Below are positions 25,072 to 32,656 of a stretch of 36,486 nucleotides of DNA, one piece after another; position 1 is the stretch's first letter; every line of letters starts with the position of its first letter. A model generated the notes under the pieces. It was not told the origin of the DNA and did not search any database. It saw only the letters and a program-made list of their open reading frames with translations. Made by a program: the position numbers and the translations under genes. Source of the DNA: Gallionella sp. (lineage in GTDB: Bacteria > Pseudomonadota > Gammaproteobacteria > Burkholderiales > Gallionellaceae); contig JAQTTY010000017.1 in the NCBI GenBank assembly GCA_028710525.1, positions 1 to 36,486 of the forward strand, read 5' to 3'.

Positions 25072-25389
25072 ATCGTCTTATATGATGAGAAGTTTTTGTT
25101 TAAATACTTGTTATTATTTTGAACACAAAATTCCATACTCATGAAGTAAAGCAAGATTCTTGATTGTCATTTTTATGAGCGCATGTTCATACGCAGCAGT
25201 GAAAATTTTCAAGGTTACTAATAATAGCGTATATCAAGGATTTCGCCACACCCCTTTATATCTAGAGAATATATAGGCATATGCCTTACGCATGCATACC
25301 CACACTTAACACTTTTTCAAAAATCATCAGTTCGTTTTTTTGAGGCCGTACATCTTGAAAAAATATTATAAAAAAACTTCAGTATTCGG
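25072..25389. other. AT-rich intergenic region
   Basis: No ORF of note on either strand. It must hold the promoter of the minus-strand repeat-protein gene, but I see no clear -35/-10 pair for it. Several A/T runs occur (for example around 25336-25376), which could bend DNA or act as an UP element for the tRNA promoter that follows. Confidence 0.5.
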
Positions 25390-25418
25390 TTGACCAACCT
25401 AGTCAATATCACTATGAT
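25390..25418 (+). promoter_or_regulatory. tRNA-Asn promoter
   Basis: TTGACC at 25390-25395 and TATGAT at 25413-25418, exactly 17 bases apart, followed by a GC-containing discriminator and the tRNA 15 bases later. A-rich runs just upstream resemble an UP element. Confidence 0.85.
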
Positions 25419-25432
25419 GCGCACCTCTTAAT

Positions 25433-25508
25433 TCCCTGATAGCTCAGCCGGTAGAGCGACGGACTGTTAATCCGCAGGTCCCTGGTTCGAATCCAGGTCG
25501 GGGAGCCA
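25433..25508 (+). tRNA. tRNA-Asn (GTT)
   Basis: A complete 76-base cloverleaf: acceptor TCCCTGA pairs with TCGGGGA (one wobble), the D arm reads AGCTCAGCCGGTAGAGC, the anticodon loop CTGTTAA gives GTT, and the T arm contains GGTTCGAATCC. CCA is encoded. Confidence 0.97.
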
Positions 25509-25517
25509 GATAAGATA

Positions 25518-25550
25518 AGCCTTGCAGGAATGCAGGGCTTTTTCTTTTTC
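25518..25550 (+). terminator. Terminator after tRNA-Asn
   Basis: AGCCTTGC / GCAGGGCT stem with one wobble and a 6-base loop, then TTTTCTTTTT. It starts 9 bases after the tRNA. Confidence 0.88.
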
Positions 25551-25618
25551 CGCTCGGTATTTGCCATGCGCGATCGGCATAGACTTGGCCGCAAACGTTC
25601 CATCAGAAAGGTCGGGAT

Positions 25619-25822
25619 ATGAAATACAGGCACTACAAAGGCGGCATCTACGAGATCGTATGTGAGGCTAAACTCGAGTCCGATCCCAGTATCACCATGA
25701 TCATTTACAAAGCAGCTAATGGCACTATCTGGGCTAGACCCAGTAATGTATTCTTTGAAACGATAGAGATCGAGGGTAAGACAGTGCAGCGCTTCGCTCC
25801 GATAAACGACACTCCAACATAA
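25619..25822 (+). CDS. DUF1653 family small protein
   Basis: A 67-residue protein matching the DUF1653 pattern: YRHYKGGIYEIV at the start, a central MIIYKAANGTIWARPSNVFFETIEI and a final GKTVQRFAPI. The family is widespread, uncharacterised and a single small domain; the length is normal. ATG 25619 was chosen because it gives the exact family N-terminus, with a weak AAAGG site upstream. It is followed 17 bases later by the YbcJ-like gene, so the two probably share a transcript that begins after the tRNA-Asn terminator. Confidence 0.9.
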   Translation: MKYRHYKGGIYEIVCEAKLESDPSITMIIYKAANGTIWARPSNVFFETIEIEGKTVQRFAPINDTPT

Positions 25823-25839
25823 TCAAGACAGACACATAT

Positions 25840-26058
25840 ATGCAAGAAACCGAATTTCAACTCAACAGTGAGTACGTAGAACTCAACCAATTACTGAAGA
25901 TGTCCGGACTATGCGACAGTGGTGGTCAGGGCAAAGCCTTGGTTGCAGAAGGTGTGGTGTCGGTAGATGGTCAAGTGGAGCTGCGCAAGACTGCCAAAAT
26001 ACGCGCCGGTTCAGTGGTTACCTTGGGTGATGTAAGCATCAAAGTTCTGGCAGCGTAG
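25840..26058 (+). CDS. ybcJ: YbcJ-like S4-domain RNA-binding protein
   Basis: A 72-residue protein consisting of one S4-type RNA-binding domain of the YbcJ group. The hallmarks are VELNQLLKMSGLCDSGGQGKALVAEGVVSVDGQVELRKTAKIRAGSVVTLGDVSIKV, with the two-helix plus beta-turn layout and the SGGQGK and RKTAKIRAG basic patch that contacts RNA. The length is normal. Its biological RNA partner is not established. It is encoded just after the DUF1653 gene. Confidence 0.93.
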   Translation: MQETEFQLNSEYVELNQLLKMSGLCDSGGQGKALVAEGVVSVDGQVELRKTAKIRAGSVVTLGDVSIKVLAA

Positions 26059-26233
26059 TAGACGCCCACGATACGCACTAAGTAACTGCCGCGCGTTGCT
26101 CAGAGCTAGCTTCGCCTTAAACCAGAGAACTGCCAATCGGGCACTATAGGCAGATTTTCAAGGGAGGCGAATCAAAAAATCGTGGAAGCCGAGTGTCTGC
26201 AGAACCTAGAATAATCAGCCTCTACTCAACACA

Positions 26234-26776
26234 TTAATATGGCCTCCTACCTACCCAGTTCCCAGCAGGCTGATATTGGCACACCCACACTTGCTCACGA
26301 GTGTCTGCACAAACGGCCATTCCACAACCTACTGATTTGGTATCGCGCCATACGATTTGAGTGTAATGACCGCACATTTTTCCAGATTTACAGTTATTTT
26401 TGGCGTAATCATAATCAGCCTTTTCACTCCCCCAACTATCCACGACCTTGTTAGGCGATACTTCTTGCAAATCTATTCGGCCATCAGACCACGTCATGGC
26501 ACTAGCCCAATAGAGATTTTCTCCATACTTGCCGTTTGGTTTGCTGTGGCGCATCTTGCACTGGTTAGATTTCATTAGGTTATCGGCCCAAGCTTGAGCC
26601 CTCAACGCCAAAGTCGGCGAATAAATTAGCTCTTCCTTGACGCCCACTTGAGTACGCCATTTATTATGTACAGCTACAAAGACTGCGCTATCCAAATTAG
26701 TTTCACTGGCCAAAGCTGGTATAGAAGCCAGCGCAGCAGTTAAAGCAACAGCGATGGCTGCAAATAATAATTTCAT
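26234..26776 (-). CDS. Secreted CAP/SCP (PR-1-like) domain protein
   Basis: A 180-residue exported protein. ATG at 26774-26776 is the start, as a GAGG lies 7 bases before it; a TTG directly upstream is less likely. Residues 1-23 are a signal peptide ending ALAS. The mature part is a single CAP domain with all four signature regions: HNKWRTQVGV, GENLYWA, CGHYTQIVW and VCQYQPAGNWVG. The cavity residues (two His, two Glu/Asp-type) appear present. At least six cysteines are visible, suggesting disulphides in the periplasm or outside the cell. Compared with bacterial YkwD-type CAP proteins it resembles the eukaryotic PR-1/allergen-5 form. The function is unknown. It is isolated, convergent with the YbcJ-like gene. 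Confidence 0.93.
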   Translation of the reverse strand: MKLLFAAIAVALTAALASIPALASETNLDSAVFVAVHNKWRTQVGVKEELIYSPTLALRAQAWADNLMKSNQCKMRHSKPNGKYGENLYWASAMTWSDGRIDLQEVSPNKVVDSWGSEKADYDYAKNNCKSGKMCGHYTQIVWRDTKSVGCGMAVCADTREQVWVCQYQPAGNWVGRRPY

Positions 26777-27032
26777 CAATCAACCTCATTTAGTACAAAC
26801 CGACTCTACCTGAATCGCCCCTGCCCCACTAGATACTTTCAGCCTATCTAATTGCTAGCTCTCCAGGCTTAGTCTGCAAGGTATTTCCCCAGATACAAAA
26901 GCAGATTTGATGATCGCATTGAACTTTATCCACCTATCCCATTCAAAGTGCAGCACTGAATGCAGTACAAAATCTGCAAACATCAGGCAACCATTTAAAT
27001 AGTTAGTTAAAAATCAGAAAGCGCAGGACATC

Positions 27033-27212
27033 ATGTTTCAAAAAGGAAGTTACGACTTCGAAAACCAATTGGCGGACTTTATCGCGATAGAGTCAGCTGC
27101 AGCAGATAAAAATAAAGCAGTAAATGGAAGTAAGGCTGGAAGCGAAATGCTCGATGCCCAAAGAGAGCAGCAACGCAGCGCTATCACAAGAAACTTGAAC
27201 AACCGTCATTGA
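27033..27212 (+). CDS. Possible small protein, unrecognised
   Basis: A 59-residue ORF from ATG 27033 with an AGGA a few bases upstream. The product is hydrophilic and helix-prone: MFQKGSYDFENQLADFI near the start, then an Ala/Lys/Asn-rich middle and a basic end (AITRNLNNRH). It has no signal peptide, membrane segment or known motif. Composition looks protein-like rather than random, but no homologue comes to mind. Treat as a candidate gene only. Confidence 0.4.
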   Translation: MFQKGSYDFENQLADFIAIESAAADKNKAVNGSKAGSEMLDAQREQQRSAITRNLNNRH

Positions 27213-27350
27213 CACCCCCACTATGACCGCGTAGGTCATATCCATGTTCCCCCCCGAATATTTCGAGAAACGATACAGGCTGTGCAAGATATCCACCAAG
27301 GGATGATGTGGACACTGACGAACTGAAATAACTTCGCAGTGTTATAGATA

Positions 27351-27439
27351 TGGTGCCCGGGACCGGAATCGAACCGGTACGAAGGTTTCCCCTCGAGGGA
27401 TTTTAAGTCCCTTGTGTCTACCAATTTCACCACCCGGGC
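27351..27439 (-). tRNA. tRNA-Leu (TAA)
   Basis: An 89-base class II tRNA with encoded CCA. The acceptor GCCCGGG pairs with CCCGGGC, the anticodon loop CTTAAAA gives TAA, the long variable arm reads CGAGGGGAAACCTTCG and the T arm contains GGTTCGATTCC. Confidence 0.97.
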
Positions 27440-27622
27440 GAGTGATTTGAGTGCGACTGAGCGTGTGCTCTAATCACAACGGACTGACGTTCTATAAAGC
27501 GGAGCTTTTCAGACTTACAAACCGATTTTCTACTGACATCGACTTTGCTTGGTTGGCAAAAACAACGGCGCAGATTTTAGCACAGCTGCAGGCTTTTCAC
27601 GCTAACAAAGCATACAGATTCC

Positions 27623-28339
27623 TTAGCCCAGATAAGCGGCCAACACTCTATCGTTTTTATTGAGCTCCGCAGGTGTACCTTCTACAGCGATTTGCCCATG
27701 CTCCATCACGTATGCGTAGTCGGCGACTTCTAGTGCGCTCTTGGCAAACTGCTCGACCAGCAATAAGGTAATGCCCGCATCCTTGAGGCGACGGATGATG
27801 TTGAACACTTCTTGCACGATGACTGGCGCTAGGCCCATCGAGGGTTCATCCAAAAGTATCACTTTAGGTTTGGCCATCAGTGCGCGGGCGATCGCCAACA
27901 TCTGTTGCTCTCCGCCAGATAGCGTCCCTGCTGCTTGGCCGCGACGTTCCAGCAAGCGTGGGAACAACTCGTAGACACGCTGTAACTCCTCTTCTGCTTT
28001 TCGGTGGAAACCAAAAAAGTGCGGCAGTCTACTGAATGCGCCCAAGAGTAGATTGTCCTCGACAGAGAGTGGGCCGAACACTTTGCGTCCTTCGGGGGCA
28101 TGCGCCAAACCGATACGTGCGATACGCGCCGCACCCATACCCTGCGCCGCCTTTCCATCTAACAGAACGCTCCCAGAAGTCGGCCTTATCATTCCCGAGA
28201 TGGCGCGCATAGTTGTCGTTTTACCCGCGCCGTTCGCACCTATCAAAGCCACAACTTGACCGGGTTTGACATGCAACGACACACCATTAAGCACCTCGCT
28301 CGATCCGTAGCCTGCGTGCAGATTTTCCACCTTCAACAT
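27623..28339 (-). CDS. livF: Branched-chain amino acid ABC transporter ATPase LivF
   Basis: A cytoplasmic ATPase of 238 residues, last gene of the liv operon. Walker A is GANGAGKTT (34-42), the signature is LSGGEQQMLAIARAL, Walker B is VILLDEPSMGL, and LLVEQFAKSALEVADYAYVMEHG is the LivF-type C-terminal stretch. Its ATG overlaps the stop of the livM-livG fusion (ATGTTGA), so translation is coupled. It works with LivG as a heterodimer on the LivH/LivM permease. No terminator is obvious downstream. Confidence 0.96.
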   Translation of the reverse strand: MLKVENLHAGYGSSEVLNGVSLHVKPGQVVALIGANGAGKTTTMRAISGMIRPTSGSVLLDGKAAQGMGAARIARIGLAHAPEGRKVFGPLSVEDNLLLGAFSRLPHFFGFHRKAEEELQRVYELFPRLLERRGQAAGTLSGGEQQMLAIARALMAKPKVILLDEPSMGLAPVIVQEVFNIIRRLKDAGITLLLVEQFAKSALEVADYAYVMEHGQIAVEGTPAELNKNDRVLAAYLG

Positions 28340-30300
28340 GCTGGCGCTTCCTTTCTGTCTACCGCATCGGAGGGTGCATCATCTTGCACGACACCCAAAT
28401 AGGCCTTGATGACTTTGGCATCACGCTTGACCTCGTCGGGCACACCTTCCGCGATGACCTTGCCGCCGTCCAACACCGTGACCACGTCGCACAACTCACT
28501 CACCACATCCATATGGTGCTCGATTAGGATGATGGTGATGCCGCGCTCATGGATAGTCTTGATCAAAGTGATCAGTACCTGCACATCGGGATGCGCAAGA
28601 CCAGCAGCAGGTTCGTCCAATATCAACAGCGCAGGCTTGCGCGCTAGGGCACGCGCGATCTCCAGGAAGCGTTGCGAGCCATAAGTCAGATCCTTCGCCG
28701 CCATACGTGCTTGAGCCTTAAGTCCGACCAGTTCCAACAAGGCTAGTGCCTCGCCCTGTGCACGTTGCTCTTCAGCTCGCGCTAATCCCAACAGCAATAA
28801 TGGCAGCGGTGTGCGGTATACCCCTTTCAGAGCGACCATCACGTTATCCAAGGCAGAGAGTTCACCGAACAATTGTAGGTTCTGGAAAGTGCGTGCCACC
28901 CCTACCCGCGCGACTTTGAGCAGACTGCCGCTGGGTAGACGCTTACCCTGCAAACGTATCTCACCACCCGAGGGTGCATACAGACCGGAGATGACGTTGA
29001 CTGCCGTGCTCTTGCCCGATCCGTTCGGGCCGATTAGGCCGTGTACCTGTCCGGCACGGACTTTCAGAGAAATACCATCCACTGCTTTCACGCCACCGAA
29101 ATAACGCTGCAGGTCATTGAGTTCAAGCAGTGTCTGTCCATCCGACTCACGCTTGGGCAACACCGTATCCAAACTCACTGCCGCCGCAATATCTGCCGGC
29201 GGGACGCGCAATATGCGTGTCAGCAACTTAGCGATATAACCCATAACACCATCGGGCAAACCAACAACGACAGAGAACAACATCAGAGCAAAGATCGCCT
29301 TACGCCAGTTCTCGGTGTTCTCCACCATAAAGCCACCCACTACCAAAATTCCCATCGCAACTATCGGTGCGAGTATCTGAAAGTGTTGCGTGCTCTTGCT
29401 CTTCCAAGCGCGCACACCGGACACGACGGCCAGCAACAATCCCGCAGCAGAGATCAGTTCGAAGAGCAGTTTATTGGAAAGCAAATTGGGTAACAGCACA
29501 ATCAAACAAGCGCCAAAAAATGCTCCCCACAGACTTTTGCGTCCACCTAGCACCACACCCAACAACAAGATGACCATCAGGTCATAGGTAAAACTCTGCG
29601 GCTGTAGATACTGGAAGTTGAACGCGTACAGGCCACCCGCCAAAGCGCCTAATGACGAACCCAAAGCAAAGCCGGCGACCTTGTGACGGTATGTACCTAC
29701 ACCCATCGCATCGGTGGCGATAGGACTGTCGCGCAAAGCTTCGAAAGCTCGCCCCCATTGCGAGGCAAGCAGGTTGCGCATCAACATCCACACCAAGGCC
29801 AACATCAACAGACAGAGCCAATAGAAGCCCTGAGCATCCATACTCAGGCCCAGCCAAGTTGGACGCGACAATGACAAGCCCTGTGCGCCGCTGGTCAAAC
29901 CTTCCCACTCATTCAACACCGTGGTGCTTAAGGCAGAGAAACTCAGGGTCGCCAGCGCGAACTGTGGACCATCCAAACGCAAAGCCGGAAAAGCCAGCAA
30001 GCCGCCCAACACCAGTCCGACCAGCATACTGATGGACAGAGACGCCATCATGCCGTAGCCCAACATAGTCGCGGACAGACCCGCCGCATAAGCGCCCAAG
30101 CCTAGGAAAGCAGCTTGCGCCAGATTCACCTGCCCCAGATAACCGACCGTAACATCCAAGCCTATGAGCAGGATGCCGTATATCGCCAGCAAGGTGAGCA
30201 GGCCCAACGCGTAGGTGTTGTTCACCATCAGCGGCACACTGGCCAAGGCCATCAGCACGATGATCTCGGCGCCGCGTAATAATAAGAATCGTTTCAACAT
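28333..30300 (-). CDS. livM-livG: Fused permease-ATPase LivM-LivG
   Basis: A single 655-residue ORF combining two subunits usually made separately. Residues 1 to about 370 are a LivM-type permease with eight or more hydrophobic helices and GLDVTVGYLGQVNLAQAAFLGLGAYAAG. A linker (about 372-400) leads into a LivG-type ATPase: LQRYFGGVKAVDGIS, Walker A GPNGSGKST (424-432), ARTFQNLQLF, the signature LTYGSQRFLEIARAL, and Walker B LLILDEPAAGLAHPD, then IILIEHHMDVV. The fused frame shows no stop or frameshift. Such fusions occur in other bacteria. It starts 3 bases after the livH stop. The permease segment around 310-365 has extra helices (ILAPIVAMGILVVGGFMV and another), possibly a spacer for the fusion. 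Confidence 0.93.
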   Translation of the reverse strand: MLKRFLLLRGAEIIVLMALASVPLMVNNTYALGLLTLLAIYGILLIGLDVTVGYLGQVNLAQAAFLGLGAYAAGLSATMLGYGMMASLSISMLVGLVLGGLLAFPALRLDGPQFALATLSFSALSTTVLNEWEGLTSGAQGLSLSRPTWLGLSMDAQGFYWLCLLMLALVWMLMRNLLASQWGRAFEALRDSPIATDAMGVGTYRHKVAGFALGSSLGALAGGLYAFNFQYLQPQSFTYDLMVILLLGVVLGGRKSLWGAFFGACLIVLLPNLLSNKLLFELISAAGLLLAVVSGVRAWKSKSTQHFQILAPIVAMGILVVGGFMVENTENWRKAIFALMLFSVVVGLPDGVMGYIAKLLTRILRVPPADIAAAVSLDTVLPKRESDGQTLLELNDLQRYFGGVKAVDGISLKVRAGQVHGLIGPNGSGKSTAVNVISGLYAPSGGEIRLQGKRLPSGSLLKVARVGVARTFQNLQLFGELSALDNVMVALKGVYRTPLPLLLLGLARAEEQRAQGEALALLELVGLKAQARMAAKDLTYGSQRFLEIARALARKPALLILDEPAAGLAHPDVQVLITLIKTIHERGITIILIEHHMDVVSELCDVVTVLDGGKVIAEGVPDEVKRDAKVIKAYLGVVQDDAPSDAVDRKEAPAC

Positions 30301-30303
30301 GCG

Positions 30304-31182
30304 CTATACCTTGCGTATGGTGGCTTTGCCGAACACGCCGTTGGGGCGCACCGCCAATGCCAATATCAACAGCACCAGTCCGGGCGCCTCGCGCCAACCG
30401 CTGCCTATATAGAAACTAGTGAGACTCTCCAGTGCCCCTAGGACGATACCCACCAGTACTACACCAAAACCTGAATCCAATCCTGCCACCACTGCCACGG
30501 CAAAGGCCTTGAGGATAAGCGCGGAAGCCATAGTCGGGCCGACCGTGGTGATGGGAGAGATGAGGATGCCCGCCATCGCAGCCACCATGCCAGACAGCCC
30601 ATAGGACAACATGATGGTGCGCGTGGCTGAGATACCCATCAGCTCGGCCGCGTCGCGGTCTGCTGACACCGCCTCAAAAGCCTTACCCAGCAAGGTGTTG
30701 CGTTTGAATAACTCCACCAAGCCCATGATGGCGAACACGCCAATCGCGACCGAGATTTCCAGCGGTGTGATGTTGATACCGAACACATGCAATGCATCGG
30801 ATGAAATAGGAGTGGGGAAAGGCCTGTCGTCCCTGCCCCAGATATTTTCGGCACTAGAGAAACCCAGCAAGCCCAAGATGATAGTGAGCAAGATCCAACC
30901 CTCGCTCTTTTGTTGCAATGCCAGGCGCACACCAGCACGTTCCACTAATAAGCCGAGTGCTGCACCGAACAACAAACCGCCCGGCACCATCAGCCAATAT
31001 GGCACACCGATGTTCAACAGCGTCAGACTAAAAAATGCTGACAACATGACCAACTCACCCTGCCCAAAGTTGATACTTTTGCTAGTGGCGTAGGTCAGCT
31101 GAAAACCGTAAGCGATCAGGGCGTAGACCAAGCCCATCAAGGCTCCGCTCACGACCATCTGCGCGATGATTTCTATATTCAT
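30304..31182 (-). CDS. livH: Branched-chain amino acid permease LivH
   Basis: A 292-residue inner-membrane permease with about eight helices. The family marks are MGLVYALIAYGFQLTYATSKSINFGQGELVML near the start and KAFAVAVVAGLDSGFGVVLVGIVLGALESL near the end. ATG 31182 is chosen, as it gives the normal short LivH N-terminus, while the TTG at 31203 adds an odd lead. It forms the channel with LivM. It lies 42 bases after livK and 3 before livM-livG. Confidence 0.95.
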   Translation of the reverse strand: MNIEIIAQMVVSGALMGLVYALIAYGFQLTYATSKSINFGQGELVMLSAFFSLTLLNIGVPYWLMVPGGLLFGAALGLLVERAGVRLALQQKSEGWILLTIILGLLGFSSAENIWGRDDRPFPTPISSDALHVFGINITPLEISVAIGVFAIMGLVELFKRNTLLGKAFEAVSADRDAAELMGISATRTIMLSYGLSGMVAAMAGILISPITTVGPTMASALILKAFAVAVVAGLDSGFGVVLVGIVLGALESLTSFYIGSGWREAPGLVLLILALAVRPNGVFGKATIRKV

Positions 31183-31224
31183 AGGAATGGCGGGCGACCA
31201 CAACAGCCGCCCGCATACAGGGGA

Positions 31225-32460
31225 TTATTTAGATGCGTTCTTCTTCAAGCGATCACGATCGGCTTGATTGGCGAACACCACGCGTCCGTCACTGACCATA
31301 CCCATCACAGTGTCACCGCTACGGAAGGCTTCGTGAGTCTCGACATTGGCTGGGTCCCAATGGTTGAACGGATGATGCCAAGTGGCGATCACACCCTTCA
31401 CAGGATCTTTAAGATCTTCCAGAGCGTCCTTGATCTTCTTGGTGTCTGTACTCTGAGCCTGTTTCACCGCTGCGGCGAAGATGTACACGGCGTCATAGCC
31501 TTGCGCGGCAGAGACAGGTGAAGGGATGCGGTCCACGTTGTAAGTCTTGTGGTAACCCTCGATAAAGCTCTTAGCCTTAGGTGTGATGGCTTCCTCGATG
31601 AAGGTCTGCGGCATCAGCGCGCCGTCACCGTTCTTGCCCGCGTTATCGATGAAGTTGGACATAGACAAAGTCCAGCCGCCTATCATCGGTGTCTTCATGC
31701 CGTTCTTGGCCAAACCGTTGGCGACTGCGGCCAACTCGGGACCGATACCCCAGATCAGAATCGCCTGAGCACCACCTGCTTTGGCACGCAGCAATTGCGC
31801 TGTCATATCCTTATCGCCGATGTTGAACTTCTCGGTTGCGACCACTTCGATTTTGTTGCCCTGTTTTTTGATCTGGTCGATCAGATCATCACGACCTGAT
31901 GCACCGTAGTTGGTGGAATCGAACAGTATCGCAACCTTGTCATACTTGGATTTGATGGCCTGCTCCACCACCATCGCGGCTTGGATGCCATCATGTGCTG
32001 CGAAGCGGAAGATGGAAAGATCCTTCACGCCAGGTTTATCCGCCTTGTTGGCCCATTGTGTCATCGACGCTGAACCCGCAGCAGGTGTGATGATCTTGGT
32101 GATGCCTTTTTCTTGTAGATGTTTATCGCCGGACAGCGCGATACCCGTATTCACTGTGCCGATCACGCCAGACAGGTCATCCATGGAAGCGAGCTCTTGA
32201 GCCACTAGCGCACCGCGCTCGTTCTTGCCTTCGTCGTCACGCTCGACGACCTCTATCTTCAGCTTCTTGGCACCGACCTTGATACCGCCAGCGGCATTGA
32301 TTTCCGCAATAGCCAACTTAGCACCGTCACGCATGGACGTACCCATGGGCGCGGAGCCTCCGCTAAATGGACCGCTGATTGCGATCTTGATGGCATCAGC
32401 GGCAAACGCTGGCGCGGCGAACATACCTAACAACAACGTGGCTAACAGAGTCTTTTTCAT
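31225..32460 (-). CDS. livK: Periplasmic amino-acid-binding protein LivK-type
   Basis: A 411-residue substrate-binding protein of the Leu/Ile/Val (Peripla_BP_6) family that delivers ligand to LivHM. ATG 32460 has GGAGG 9 bases upstream; the first 21 residues are a signal peptide ending AFA. The mature N-terminus (IKIAISGPFSGGSAPMGTSMRDGAKLAIAEINAAGG) and the hinge regions are standard. Later VPGVKDLSIFRFAAHD-like and YGASGRDDLIDQIKKQGNKIEVV stretches also fit. Leu/Ile/Val is the default guess. The family also includes amide, urea and aromatic-acid binders, and the ligand cannot be told from sequence. It is first in the operon. Confidence 0.92.
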   Translation of the reverse strand: MKKTLLATLLLGMFAAPAFAADAIKIAISGPFSGGSAPMGTSMRDGAKLAIAEINAAGGIKVGAKKLKIEVVERDDEGKNERGALVAQELASMDDLSGVIGTVNTGIALSGDKHLQEKGITKIITPAAGSASMTQWANKADKPGVKDLSIFRFAAHDGIQAAMVVEQAIKSKYDKVAILFDSTNYGASGRDDLIDQIKKQGNKIEVVATEKFNIGDKDMTAQLLRAKAGGAQAILIWGIGPELAAVANGLAKNGMKTPMIGGWTLSMSNFIDNAGKNGDGALMPQTFIEEAITPKAKSFIEGYHKTYNVDRIPSPVSAAQGYDAVYIFAAAVKQAQSTDTKKIKDALEDLKDPVKGVIATWHHPFNHWDPANVETHEAFRSGDTVMGMVSDGRVVFANQADRDRLKKNASK

Positions 32461-32520
32461 TTGATGAGCCTCCAATATCTAGTGATGCGTGAATGTGGAA
32501 CTACAGTATCAAAATCGCTG

Positions 32521-32535
32521 GCACCAGCGTGGTGC
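32521..32535. promoter_or_regulatory. Inverted repeat upstream of livK (possible operator)
   Basis: GCACCA and TGGTGC around a three-base centre, 61 bases upstream of livK and in the shared region with pepN. It may be a regulator site; nothing else supports this. Confidence 0.3.
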
Positions 32536-32656
32536 AGGCTGCGCAGTGTAGCGAATAAATTTACGCACAGGTACAACTTCATGACCACTAGCCTGCAAGG
32601 GAATAGAGATTCCTGATAAGCTCGGCGCCACTTATTAAACCCACGCCAGACTCGCC

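Noticed and set aside
25412..25633. Minus-strand ORF of 73 codons
   Set aside because: It lies across tRNA-Asn and its terminator; only a shadow of the tRNA.
27236..27433. Minus-strand ORF of 65 codons
   Set aside because: It reads through tRNA-Leu (the familiar MVKLVDTRDLKSL artefact of tRNA-Leu genes).
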